A stretch of DNA of 64,000 bases from Triplophysa rosa (taxonomy: Eukaryota > Chordata > Actinopteri > Cypriniformes > Nemacheilidae): assembly GCF_024868665.1 (NCBI RefSeq), contig NC_079899.1, forward strand, positions 25,173,376 to 25,237,375, in the 5' to 3' direction. This document shows, piece by piece, positions 1-12,943 of the stretch. The notes under the pieces are model-generated. The model saw only the letters and a program-made list of their open reading frames with translations, made no database searches and was not told the origin of the DNA. Each line of letters begins with the position of its first letter. Position 1 is the stretch's first letter. The position numbers and the translations under genes were made by a program.

Positions 1-230
1 CACACACAAAGACACACTGAAGCACTTTAACTAAATGAATCAGGATTACAGTGTAAATATGTGTCTTGTCTGTATTTCAGATTATGGAAGTTATTTTTGT
101 TAATTCTGTGATTATTTATGTTGATGTGTACAGAAAGATTTATTTGAGTAGCACAGTTTTTGAAAAATAAAATTGCTCAGTTTTTATTCGAACACTTCAG
201 AGCTTGTGTGTGTTTTCCTTTTCATCCCCT
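1..230 (+). other. Possible 3' UTR end of an upstream plus-strand gene
   Basis: No coding sequence is visible. An AATAAA hexamer at 166-171 is followed about 35 bases later by a GT-rich stretch (around 204-220), the usual arrangement of a vertebrate polyadenylation site on the plus strand. This suggests the window opens in the 3' UTR of a gene lying to the left. The gene itself cannot be identified from this sequence. It could also be a chance hexamer. Confidence 0.35.
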
Positions 231-668
231 ACATCACATTCGTTTCTTTATCTTCTGTTTGTTCTAGTCCTGTCAATCATTCCCTCCCTGTCAGTTTACA
301 TCACAACCATCACAGAGTGAAAATGTGATAAAGATTTGTGGACTGTGTCCAGTCTCTGATCTGAGATCAGTAGGAATCGATTGTTTTCATATTTTCTGAA
401 ATCAACAGAAGCTTTCAAGTTCTGTTGTCAAACAAACATTTCTGATTATATTTAGATAATTATATATGTTTCATATCATGTTTTCGTTTTAATGTTGAAA
501 GTCGGCTGAACTTTTGCAAAAGCAGTGAAAGGTCTTTTTGTAGATCAGTCATCTATAATCTATCAAAAGCATTGACATTAATAAAACAAACACTGTACAA
601 CTACAATAAATGACACAAAACATCTTACAGAACAGAGACGGGTAATGTGTAGAGATGAAATAACAAGA
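231..668. other. Intergenic, nothing recognised
   Basis: AT-rich sequence with no convincing exon, RNA gene or repeat structure that I can recognise. Confidence 0.5.
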
Positions 669-1089
669 TTAAAGGAACAGTTCACCCAAAAATGAAAATT
701 CTGTCATCATTTACTCACCTTCGAGTTGTTCCAAATCTGTATAAATGTCTTTGTTCTGATGAACACATAGAAAGATATTTGGAAGAATGTGCATAACCAG
801 ATAGATCTCAACCCCCATTGCCTCCCATAGTGGGAAAAATTACTTTATCGTTTTTTTTGTTCTGTTGAACACAAAAGAAGACATTTTGAAGAATGTAGGA
901 CAGCAAACAGTTCTGGGGCACTACCATTGTTTTTTTCTATGGGAGTCAATGGGTGTAGAGATCTGTTTGGTTACAAGCATTCTTCCAAATATCTTTCTCT
1001 GTGTTCATCAGAACAAAGAAATGTTGGACCAACTCGAAGGTGAGTAAATGATGACAGAATTTTCATTTTTGGGTGAAGTATCCCTTTAA
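669..1089. mobile_element. Palindromic TTAA-flanked MITE, copy 1
   Basis: A 421-bp fold-back element. The left end reads TTAAAGGAACAGTTCACCC and the right end reads GGGTGAAGTATCCCTTTAA, so both termini are inverted repeats bounded by TTAA. The two halves remain complementary inward (TTCTGTCATCATTTACTCACC on the left, its complement on the right, then related arms around TCTGATGAACACA). There is no transposase. A near full-length second copy lies at 52509-52925 and decayed pieces at 1139-1306, 17283-17462, 20023-20371 and 36313-36423. TTAA ends suggest piggyBac-type mobilisation, but this is an inference. The short open frames inside it are not genes. Confidence 0.85.
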
Positions 1090-1138
1090 CGTGTCAAGAA
1101 AGTTGAATGGTTTTGTGGGGCTTTAAAATCAAAAGCGT

Positions 1139-1306
1139 CGAAGAGAAAGTTCACACAAAAATCTGTCATCATTCATTCCCCTCGTGTGGCTGTAAACCTG
1201 TATGTGACTTTTTTCAGTAGAACACAAAAGAAGATATTTTGAGAAATGTCTGAATGTGGTTTTGTGTTCATACAATGGAAGTCAATGAGGTTGACTGGTG
1301 TTTCCG
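1139..1306. mobile_element. Decayed half-copy of the TTAA MITE family
   Basis: Shows the family's left-arm landmarks in order: AGTTCACACAAAAATCTGTC, a 'GTAGAACACAAAAGAAGATA' core and CAATGGAAGTCAATGAGG. The right arm is missing. A 165-codon open frame on the minus strand runs through it (1173-1670) but has no protein features and its end is repeat-derived. Confidence 0.6.
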
Positions 1307-1834
1307 TGTTTGTCAAATTTGCATAATGAATGTTTGAATAATGCAAAGGTCTCGAGACGTTTTCATGCTCACCGATTCTTGCCGAACAATGGTCTGGAAA
1401 CAGTGATATGTTCCACGATATAAAGGCTTGTCCACATTTTGAACTTAAAGTCTCACCTGGGAAATAAATGAACGTTTTCTTATTACACAAGAGATGCAAA
1501 AAACACAAATTGATGTTGTAGCAGAATGGCTTGTGTGTTATTTGGCTGTAATGTGTGTGGAATCGTTTTTGTATTAACTTGCTGGGGAAAACGTTCATGT
1601 GGGGATGTAAAGAGACATTTACTGTGAAATCACCTCTTGAGTGAGAGATTATGAGATTACACTGAGACATTCATCTGAAGGACTTTCAGATCTCGCAGAT
1701 GAATATGAGCTCTGTGTTTATGTTTCTTGAAAGTTTAGAAAAGTTCGTTTTTTCACAGTGATAAATGTGGTGTATATGACACGAGTCGGATGTCATACAG
1801 CATCATAACTACACACACACATGCTGTACATACA

Positions 1835-2560
1835 TGGATAATGTACAGGTTGTTATCGCAGAAATAAACCCCGACAGTGTGATCAGGACCTTCGAGGAGG
1901 GTCTTGTATCACACTGAAGGGGATTATTTCGCGATAACGGCCGGTGTTGTACCGAATTTCGAATCCCTGCAGATTTTGACTCCCCTACTTCTGATTGGTT
2001 CATTCACTTAGGATGCTGCTTTTTGATTGGTCCCTAACTCTAAAGCCCGCCCCCACACCTAATTCTAACCCTAACCTTCGTAGGGGAAACAGGGGAGTCA
2101 TAATCTCATGGGGAGTCAGATTTTGATACGACACCGGCTGCTTGTACATTATCCCGCTTATTACACGGCTACTTGCCACATGAGAAAAAAAACTGGACAT
2201 GAAATGTGAATTTGAAATATTTTATTAGCTCATGTATAACGAATGTAGACCTTCCGCGAGGAAAAGACATTTACATTAGGTTTTAAGGTAAGAAACGACG
2301 TTCAAATGTCATGAACAGGCAACTTGGTTTAATCACCGTTTTTTTTGACAAATTAAATGTAAATATATTTTTTAATAATAAATATATTTACATTTAATTT
2401 GTCAAAAAAAACAGTCAAAATGATTTGCTGCATCCGGGTTACCGTGTATTATTAGATTTGAGAGGTTGTTATCTGGGAATAACGAACCTGCAAATGTCAC
2501 GACTGGCCAATCAGAATCGAGCATTCCAACGAGCCGTGTTATAATACATAATAACCAACC
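1835..2560. repeat. Composite dispersed DNA-element cluster
   Basis: Several short inverted pairs lie here: GGATAATGTACAG near 1834 against CTGTACATTATCCC-like sequence near 2143, and GGTTGTTAT near 2464 against ATAATAACCAACC near 2547. This looks like nested non-autonomous DNA elements. The segment 'CCAATCAGAATCGAGCATTC' at 2510 resembles a sequence common in cyprinid genomes (recollection, not searched). No transposase is present. Confidence 0.45.
2338..2412. repeat. Perfect 33-bp inverted repeat, 9-bp loop
   Basis: Positions 2338-2370 and 2380-2412 are exact reverse complements, each with a run of eight T or A followed by GACAAATTAAATGTAAATAT. The spacer is only 9 bases, so the DNA or RNA can form a long AT-rich hairpin. 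It sits inside the composite repeat cluster and is probably a young MITE core. Confidence 0.85.
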
Positions 2561-3040
2561 TCTGAATATTTACTGTTCACACATTTCATCATTCTCAACA
2601 TTCTCTGCGTTTGAATGCAGGATTCTAATCTGTCATATCAGTTTAAAAAGCACATTTTTATACGTCCAAAATATTTTCTAGCATGCCGTCTAGTAAATAA
2701 CAGAATGCAGCTTTAGAGAACAAGTTTGACGACGATTAATTTCTCCAGCATCAATGACAGAAGAGAACATCAGACTGATCGCACCTTCACCGTATCAAAG
2801 GGATGTCCAACCAGCACACCTGCAGCTCCTGTCACACGTGAAGACAAGAGGAACATTTTCAGTTTCTCTGTTCATTTGATTACAGCACTGCCTCTGATCT
2901 GACAGAATCATTTTTGAGCTACATGATGCAACAGTGTTTGAGCAGTGAGATATGAGCGTGTTTGAGGATCTTCAGTCCTTGACCCGTGTGAATGAGAAAC
3001 TGAACAGCAGTGAAACACCTGCGTCAAGCACTGACACCCG

Positions 3041-3064
3041 TGTGTGTGTGTGTGTGTGTGTGTG
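3041..3064. repeat. (TG)n microsatellite
   Basis: About 12 TG units at the left flank of the GGGGACC dispersed repeat. Confidence 0.95.
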
Positions 3065-3316
3065 TTCATGTTTGTATATCCCGGTGGGGACCTAAACCTG
3101 AAAGCACACCAACACATGAGGACTCGTGTCACCGTGGGCAAAAAAGCTTATAAACTGTACAGAACAATATTTTTTTAAAATCTAAAAATGCAAAAAGTAT
3201 TCTATGATCTTTAGGTTTAGGGGTTGGGGTAGGGGATAAAATATACAGTTTGTACAGTATAAAAAACATTACGCCTATGGACTGTCCCCACGGAGATAAT
3301 AAACCAGACATGCGTG
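3065..3316 (+). repeat. Dispersed repeat ending in CCGGTGGGGACC / CTGTCCCCACGG, copy A
   Basis: Begins with ATATCCCGGTGGGGACC and ends with GGACTGTCCCCACGGAGATA, so the termini are roughly complementary. The inside contains CTTTAGGTTTAGGGGTTGGG. The same sequence appears in opposite orientation at 30957-31268. Both copies are bounded by TG/CA microsatellites. Confidence 0.75.
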
Positions 3317-3818
3317 TGTGCGTGCATGTGTGTGTGTGTCAGTGCTCAAATATTCATTATCAAATACTGCATACAGTCAGAAGAGCCACAGTCACGTCTC
3401 GTCTGCTTACACCTGCAGCAACAGTAACACTAAACCAATGACCAACTATTGCAATAAAATCTTTATATGTTGTAAATATGAACATACAGGTGAAATGTTT
3501 GTCAAGTCACATAACAATAGTCAAGATGAATAAATCAAACTTAAAATCACTTATGACCAGAATGCTTTGATTCTTTAATGGGAACAGATTGAAGTGAATA
3601 ATCTAGTTTCATTCCCCTAATGTGACGCTTCTGTATTGTTATATTATTTATTTCCAAGCAGTTTAACAGAAGGTTTGATGTATGATCTCACATTTAAATA
3701 ACATTTAAATAAATACCTCCAAAACAACCAGCAGCAAAGTCCAGAGCCATACCCCTGAATCAAGAGTTGAAGTGAAGAGCTCAGCGTGTGTGCGGCGGCG
3801 TGCGCGCTCTCAGTGTAG

Positions 3819-3822
3819 AGTG

Positions 3823-3879
<57 letters not shown>

Positions 3880-3921
3880 GTGTGTGCGTGTGTGTGTGAG
3901 TGAGTGTGTTTGCGTGTGTGT
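3819..3921. repeat. (GT)n microsatellite, interrupted
   Basis: Roughly 100 bases of GT repeats with GC and GA interruptions. Confidence 0.95.
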
Positions 3922-4295
3922 CAGTTTTTAGTGAATGAAGCTGATGAAAGTCTATCTGTGTCCTGTGTCCAATAGAAGCTCATGAATACAGGAACACCCC
4001 ATCATGATCAGACTGCTCCTGTGAATGTCTTTACGTTTCATTCACGAACTTTATTTGATATCACACCTCATCTACTAAATAGACAGAATAATAAAAGATT
4101 ATTAACACATACAGAGTTGATCGTGTATACACGAAAGACGCTGACAAACTTTCACACGTATTCACACGATGAATGCGAACACACAATACTCATCATTATT
4201 TGATGTCAATGTAATCTGAACAATTAAAACATCACTCTCATCGTGTGTTTGTCTGAGAGATACACACATACAGTATATTAGGCTACATTCACATT

Positions 4296-4345
4296 ATATT
4301 TACATTTAGCAGACGCTTTTATAAAGCGACTTACAGAGAATGTTA
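4296..4345 (+). repeat. Fragment of a dispersed fish repeat (TTTAGCAGACGCTTTTAT core)
   Basis: Contains the core ATTTAGCAGACGCTTTTAT followed by AAGCGACTTACAGA. Related cores occur at 21415-21520, 25921-25990, 33468-33515 and, inverted, at 47215-47356. I recognise it as a common teleost interspersed repeat but cannot name the family with confidence. Confidence 0.6.
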
Positions 4346-4399
4346 TTTTGTGAAGGATATTTTGAAACACGTCTTGAGGATCCTGCATATGTGTTAGTG

Positions 4400-5100
4400 C
4401 ACGTATGTCTATTCTTGATATCAACAATTGAATTACTACATGTAAAAATGCCAATTTCTGATATCAATAATTACATTTTCACTAGGGACAATGTTAGTTC
4501 TTGATATCATTAATGTGATTGTTACTAGTGAGAAAGCCATTTTAGATTTTTACAATTACTCTCAGATGTATTGATATCTGAAATCTATTTCCTGATATCG
4601 GAAATACCAAATACAACATGTTAAAATTAATTTACCGATATCAAGAATGAGCATTTCAACTAGTAAAAATTGAATTCTTGATATCAAGAATAGACATTAT
4701 CACTAGTAACCACACAATTATTGATATCAAAAATTATGTTTTTACTAGTAAGAATTGCATTTCTGATTTCTAAGATTTTTGAAATGGCAGGAATGAATTA
4801 TTGATTTTTAAAATTGAATTTGAACGGCAGTCTATTGTGATATTTAACTAGTAAAAATGCAAGTTCAGATATCAAGAATTAAGTTTTTTACTTGTTGAAA
4901 TTAAATTTTTGATATCAAGAATACACATTTCTGTAGTGATTGCGTGATTGTTGATTTCAAGAATTCATATTTTTACTAGTGAAAATGTTAATACTGATAT
5001 CAAAAATAGCAATTGTTACAAGTAGAAATTCTATTCTTGATATCAATAATTATAATTTCTACTGGTAAAAATTGAATTGTTGATATCAAAAATGCATATC
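4400..5100. repeat. Degenerate 43-bp tandem repeat with GATATC palindromes
   Basis: GATATC occurs at 4417, 4460, 4503, 4573, 4593, 4637, 4680, 4723, 4868, 4911, 4995, 5039 and 5082. Most adjacent spacings are 43 or 44 bases (one is 84, about two units). Between them ACTAGT recurs, for example near 4533, 4660, 4701, 4744, 4848 and 4975. The best unit contains the 18-bp perfect palindrome ATTCTTGATATCAAGAAT (4674-4691). It is a satellite of about 16 diverged units lying just upstream of the slc25a47 promoter region. No coding potential. Confidence 0.85.
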
Positions 5101-5139
5101 CTGAGAATGATTAAAAGCTAATTCGGCTTGCCATACATG

Positions 5140-5143
<4 letters not shown>

Positions 5144-5198
<55 letters not shown>
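5144..5198. repeat. (CT)n microsatellite upstream of slc25a47
   Basis: Uninterrupted CT repeat about 90 bases 5' of the slc25a47 start codon. A polypyrimidine tract this close to a start could lie in the promoter or 5' UTR. Confidence 0.95.
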
Positions 5199-5288
5199 GT
5201 CTCTATAGTCACGGGCGGTGTGTGTGTAATCGTCACTGGAGATCAGCTGATCGGATCTGATGCCTCTGTTTGATCGGATCTGATCGTG

Positions 5289-7023
5289 ATGCATCTGGCG
5301 GATTTTATCGCCGGTTCTGTCGGAGGTAATTCGGACCGGCTTGTTTTTTTACCGTCTCCTGAAGTCTCCGTCCGATCACTGAAGGTCATTGCGCGCGCGG
5401 GACAATATGGAGAATGCGCGCGACGACGACTGTCAATTTTTCATTGTTTATTATATCTGTCTGACTATCCGACCGACTAACAACAGCATCAACGATTTTA
5501 ATAAAGCTACGATTCAATCATTCATTCATAAATACATTATAAATCATATTCCATGTCTTTATTACATCTGTTGATCTAATAATTGAATAAATGTGAATAT
5601 AATGATGAGGATTTATAATCTGGTGTTTAGGAGCTTTTGGTGTGGCAGTGGGCTATCCATTAGACACAGTGAAGGTAATAAAATGCCTAATAATAATAAT
5701 AGTAATAATAATCATCATGGTCGTCATAAGAGTGTATTAATGGGGTGTTGCAGGTGAGAATCCAGACACAGAGACATTATTCCAGTGTATGGGATTGTGT
5801 GAGAAGACTCTTCAGAAATGAAGGAGTGAGTATATAACCGTCATTCATCACTTATCTAGGCCTAACTACTGTTAATGTGAACTAACCCACCGCTGTGTGT
5901 CTAGATGTCGGGTTTCTACAGGGGGATGTCGATGCCTGTCACTACAGTGTCCGTCTGCTCTTCTCTGGTATTCGGCACTTACAGAAACGTCCTGCATCGT
6001 TTACACGCGCTGCGTGACAGACGCGCCGGTGACGCGCATCATAAGGCGGATATATTTCTCGCCGGGTTCGCCGGTGGAGTCGCTCAGGTGCTTCTTTGTT
6101 CTTTATGTGCATAACTTAACCAAACAACACTTCGCGCGTCAGTCAGATAGATTCCACCCGCGCGCGTGTGAACTAGCTGTTTGTTTGTGGTCAGGTGTCG
6201 GTGATGTCCCCTGCGGACATTGTGAAAGTTCGTCTTCAGTGTCAGACCGAAGGACTTCAGAACATGAGATCGGACTCAAAGCTGAAATACCGCGGTCCGC
6301 TTCACTGTGTGTTAAGTATCGCGCGCCACGAGGGTGTGCGTGGACTCTACAGAGGCTCGGCTGCTTTGGCTCTGAGAGACGGACCTTCATTCGCCACTTA
6401 CTTTCTCACCTACAACACCATCTGTGACCTGCTGTCTGCACACGACAAACATGCAGGTATACTGATGCTTAAACACACATCTGTTGAATTTACTGACGGA
6501 AGTCACAGCAAAAGTGTTCTTTTTGTCAGCCTAAAATGCGTTTCATGTGATAACATCTACAGTGACTTTAAAGACCTCGACCTCACTCTGACATTGCAAA
6601 GGCAGGTGTCCTGATATTTATGAAAATCACTGGATTCATTTCTTTCATTGTCAAAGGTGAAATACATCTGTGCCAATGTTTTCCAGTGCAAGAAATGCAT
6701 GAACATGAATTGGCTTGAACCAGCAGGTCTGTTGTGTGGTTTCAGAATGGACTGTGATTCTGTTTGCTGGTGGAGTGTCAGGTATGTGCGGGTGGGCCGT
6801 TGGAACACCGATGGATGTGATTAAAGCCCGTCTGCAGGTGGACGGTATGAGCGGACCGCGGTACAGAGGATTCATTCACTGCATAACAGACAGTGTGAAG
6901 ACGGAAGGTCCAGCGGTTCTGTTTAAAGGTCTGTCTGTCAACTGCATACGGGCTTTCCCAGTCAACATGACCGTGTTTGCCACATATGAACTGGTGGTTC
7001 GAGTTCTGCGGACAGCGTCGTAG
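5289..7023 (+). CDS. slc25a47: Mitochondrial solute carrier family 25 member 47 (SLC25A47-like)
   Basis: An inner mitochondrial membrane carrier of the SLC25 family. The mammalian orthologue is liver-enriched (known for the family); its substrate is not evident from this sequence. Six coding exons: 5289-5325, 5631-5674, 5754-5825, 5905-6087, 6195-6456, 6746-7023. Phases agree throughout and give 291 residues, normal for the family. Three carrier signatures are visible: PLDTVK at residues 22-27, PADIVK at 118-123 and PMDVIK at 221-226, the P-x-D/E-x-x-K pattern at the end of each odd-numbered helix. The start is ATG 5289 ([10 protein letters not shown]); the GTG just before it is not used. AATAAA at 7044-7049 lies just after the stop. 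Identity as member 47 rests on sequence type plus its position beside wars1, matching mammals. It faces wars1 tail-to-tail. Teleosts can carry two copies, so a or b is not assigned. Confidence 0.9.
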
Positions 7024-7043
7024 ATTGAAAATCATCATCAGGA

Positions 7044-7049
7044 AATAAA
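7044..7049 (+). terminator. Polyadenylation signal, slc25a47
   Basis: AATAAA 20 bases after the TAG stop at 7021-7023. A second AATAAA on this strand is near 7561, so alternative ends are possible. Confidence 0.55.
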
Positions 7050-7451
7050 AAGTTATGTATCATTAAAGGCGGATGTTGCGAAACATTCTTTTACAAAAAA
7101 CCCGGTGGCCTTTGGAGCAGAATGTCTACTGGAAACACATTTCTATATCTAAACATAGTTAATAATATATATTATAAGAACAGTACAAAGATATTGATCA
7201 TTTGTATGATATATTTCATATGAGAATGAGTGTTGCACCTCCAGATGAGTTTATCACAAACAGAGGGGGTTGTTCTCGTGACTAGACGTGTATGATGTAC
7301 TTTTAATTATTGGCAGTACTTCTGTTTGTTTGACTCACTGCTGTGAAAAAGACGAATGTAATGACTATATCATGTGTTGAAATGACTCGAGACTGTTGAG
7401 TAAAACTTGTTTATATCATATCTGAGGTGAACACTCATTATGTGGCAGATG

Positions 7452-7461
7452 TTTATTTATT
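7452..7461 (-). terminator. Candidate polyadenylation signal, wars1
   Basis: TTTATTTATT on the plus strand gives two overlapping AATAAA hexamers on the minus strand, about 290 bases beyond the wars1 stop codon. Confidence 0.45.
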
Positions 7462-7745
7462 TGCATGTCATTTGATTCAATCGCCGCATCTTTGAATCAA
7501 ACTGAATCCGTCTTTGTATTTGTACAGTTTTTAAACGAACCAGCGGTTCGGTCATAATGACAATAAACATGTTCTTTATAACACTGACGCTTGTGTCTTG
7601 TCATAGAGAGAATTATAGATCACATGTTAGTTCCCTTGACATTTCTCTGAACTTATTCCTTCATGTGGTGCTCTTCTGGACATCTGATGGGTTCTGTGTC
7701 GTTCCGTCTGGTTTGATTCGAGAAGTTCAGACCGGCTGGGATGGA

Positions 7746-10098
<2,353 letters not shown>

Positions 10099-11231
10099 CT
10101 TCACCTGGAAAAGAGAATAATAATAATAGCAATGATGCTGACAGGTCTTTTCATATTTATATTCATTCAAATAAGATGAAAAGAACTGCTGTGACACGCG
10201 TCATATGCTCGAGTAAAGCATGTCAACTCTTAAAACTGATATGTAATCAGTCCCATGATCTGATATGTTCAACAATAATAATCATAATGTTTAAAACAAT
10301 AATGATGAGCACACACTAACTGTATTTAATGATGTGTTTCAATCTTCATTCAGCTTACATCAGATTCAGTGCGGCTTCGTGTTTCACTCAAACGTGTCCG
10401 ACTGAAACACTGACGCTACACACACAACACTTTCCTTCCTGTGGATTTGCGTTACAAATATATTTTGAAGCAGTTTTACTTTTTCTATAACGTTTTTTTT
10501 TTGTATATTGTACGTTCTTAATCAATACGAGGTGTCACACATAGGGTTGCGTGTTTTATAAAAAGGCTAGGTTATAGATATACATATATTATGCTAAAAA
10601 CGACAAGACTCTTATTTTGTAGTGCGGATGTTTGTAAGATTCGGTCCGGGACGAGCGTTCCGCGTGATATTTCAAATGAAATTCGTCTGCGTGTTCAAAT
10701 ATTCTCACAATAAACTCTGTTTGCTTATATAAACGCAATTGCTTAAATACGCTATACTACAGTAATACAGCCACGTTTATAGTTATATTGTTTATGTAAT
10801 GAAATGAATTTGGCGGCTCAGTGTCCTTTTATAACGATATATTGACATGTAGACGTTATTCATTTGAACTAGATCACACTTGTTCGCCGTTTGAGGTTTA
10901 ATAACAGAAGTTCGTGTTGCATTTTCTGCTTTCTATTTTCGTTAATTGTACAAACAGGGCGGTTGTAAGACACCAGTGACAGAATATCCGTTTGTGTTTA
11001 TAAGACTGTTCGTGTCACAGTAGTGTGGATCTGATGTTTCTAATGATCTTTATTTATTAAGATCTTTTTATTCAGACTCGACGTTGTCATGAAGACATTA
11101 TGACGACACATCATCATCAGGTGTCCAGCAGGTGGCGAACTCATCCATGAAAGCAAACTTTCACTGGACATTGACTTGAGATTACAGACAGCACAGATAC
11201 ATTCATTTATTAAAACAAAACAAGGGTTTAA
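10099..11231. promoter_or_regulatory. Divergent intergenic interval between wars1 and wdr25
   Basis: About 1.1 kb separates the two start codons on opposite strands, so this interval must contain both promoters and the wars1 5' UTR exon(s). It is mostly AT-rich. A CTTCCTTCCTGTGG stretch around 10433 offers ETS-type GGAA sites near the likely wars1 side. I see no TATA box that I would assign with confidence and no repeat element. Confidence 0.45.
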
Positions 11232-11743
11232 ATGGCTTCACTGGTGGATTATGAGGATTCAGACAGCGAGACAAGTGAAGACTATAGAACTGAACCTCAT
11301 GACACTGGGAATAATGACCAGCACACTGAAGATCAACTCTTCATCGTGAACCCATCATCACCATCACAGTCTGGTGTCTCAGGAACACGCAACTCAAGAT
11401 CTTATTCATCATCGTGTGTAAAGAGATCTCATCCAAACCCAACTGCAGTGAGACCATATGTTTCTAAAAGACAGCGTGTGTCCACATCAGCTCCGGTCCA
11501 AACAGAAGCAGCACACACTGCTGGATCACATCTGCTGTCTGAGGTGTCAGACACGATCCGTCCGTATCTGAGCAGAAAACAGGCCGGAACACAGCTGCCC
11601 AGACGGGTTCAGTGTGGACTTCAAGCCCACCAGGGTCCAGTGAACACACTGCAGTGGTGTCCAGTGGATCATCACAGTCACCTGCTGCTCTCAGCATCCA
11701 TGGACAAAACGTTCAAGGTACCACACCACCTGATGTTCATCAA

Positions 11744-11796
<53 letters not shown>

Positions 11797-12894
11797 GTTG
11801 TTTTAGACTTCAGTCTGGGAATATATTTCAGACTAACAAAAGAGAAACTAATAATGAAAAATATGTGGTTGATAGGGTGTTCCAAATGAAATTAGTAAAA
11901 AAATATTAAAACACCTTAGCAACCACAGAGCTCAGTAACTATAGGGATGCCCTAGCAACCCCCCAACAGCAGTTTGAGTTTATCTCGGATTCATTTGAAC
12001 AAACAGCTCTGGATAGACGGAGGATCATGTGAGTTTGTGTGCTGAAAATCAACTCGATGCGTGCGTGCGTAAATTGTAAGAACTGAATCTGAGTGATTGT
12101 TGTGTGATTTTTCTCATGGAGAGAGAGAGAGACTCAATTTTTTCAATTCAATTTTATTTATAAAGCGCTTTAAACAATTTTCATTGTTGCAAAGCAGCTT
12201 TACATACATCATAATAAAAATGTAATAAAAATAATACTAGGGGAAAAATGAAAGAGAATATACATACGGCATTAAGATACATGGTATTATTGCAAGTTTT
12301 TCTCTATGCAATGTACACTGATGTCAGTGGATTGTCAGAAACTGTAAATTATTCAATCGAAGGAAGTATATTTAATGTAGGTATATTTTTATTTTAAATA
12401 TTGTTAAACAATATACCAAAACAATTTTCAATAATACCAAAACATGCGGGAAGAATATATTTGTTCAAATATGATAACGTGTGTTGTTAAAAGCAAGTTG
12501 TTTATATTTGTGGATTAAACTAAATCAGCAGTCTCCCAGTGAGTAAGCCAGTAGCAACGGTGGCAAGGAACCAAAACTCAAATATAGATGTACAGTATAT
12601 GTGTATAAGAGTGGAAAAAAAAACACTTTGAGAGGCCAGACTCAACCGGGAGAGCCAGTCCTCCTCTGCACTGCTGCAACTACAGAGAGAATAATCACTT
12701 TAAACTCTGAGATTCATTGGAAATAGTTCGCCGGGCTGGTTAGTGAAATAGGAAAGAACTAGTGAGGATAGAAAAAAAGAGATATTTAGGTCTGTCCAAT
12801 ATTATTCTGGTTCTGGAATGTCACAGTAAATGTATAAAATCACACAGACGAGCTCAGGACATAAACACTGTTCAGACTCATGGTGGAGTGTCTG

Positions 12895-12943
<49 letters not shown>

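Noticed and set aside
1173..1670. 165-codon minus-strand open frame
   Set aside because: Its C-terminal third is the TTAA MITE relic and the rest shows no protein features.
5897..6427. 176-codon plus-strand open frame
   Set aside because: It overlaps slc25a47 exons 4 and 5 in another frame and crosses their intron; a shadow.
10380..10420. Interferon-response-like element near wars1
   Set aside because: TTTCACT and GAAAC half sites occur, but spacing does not fit an ISRE, so I do not call it.
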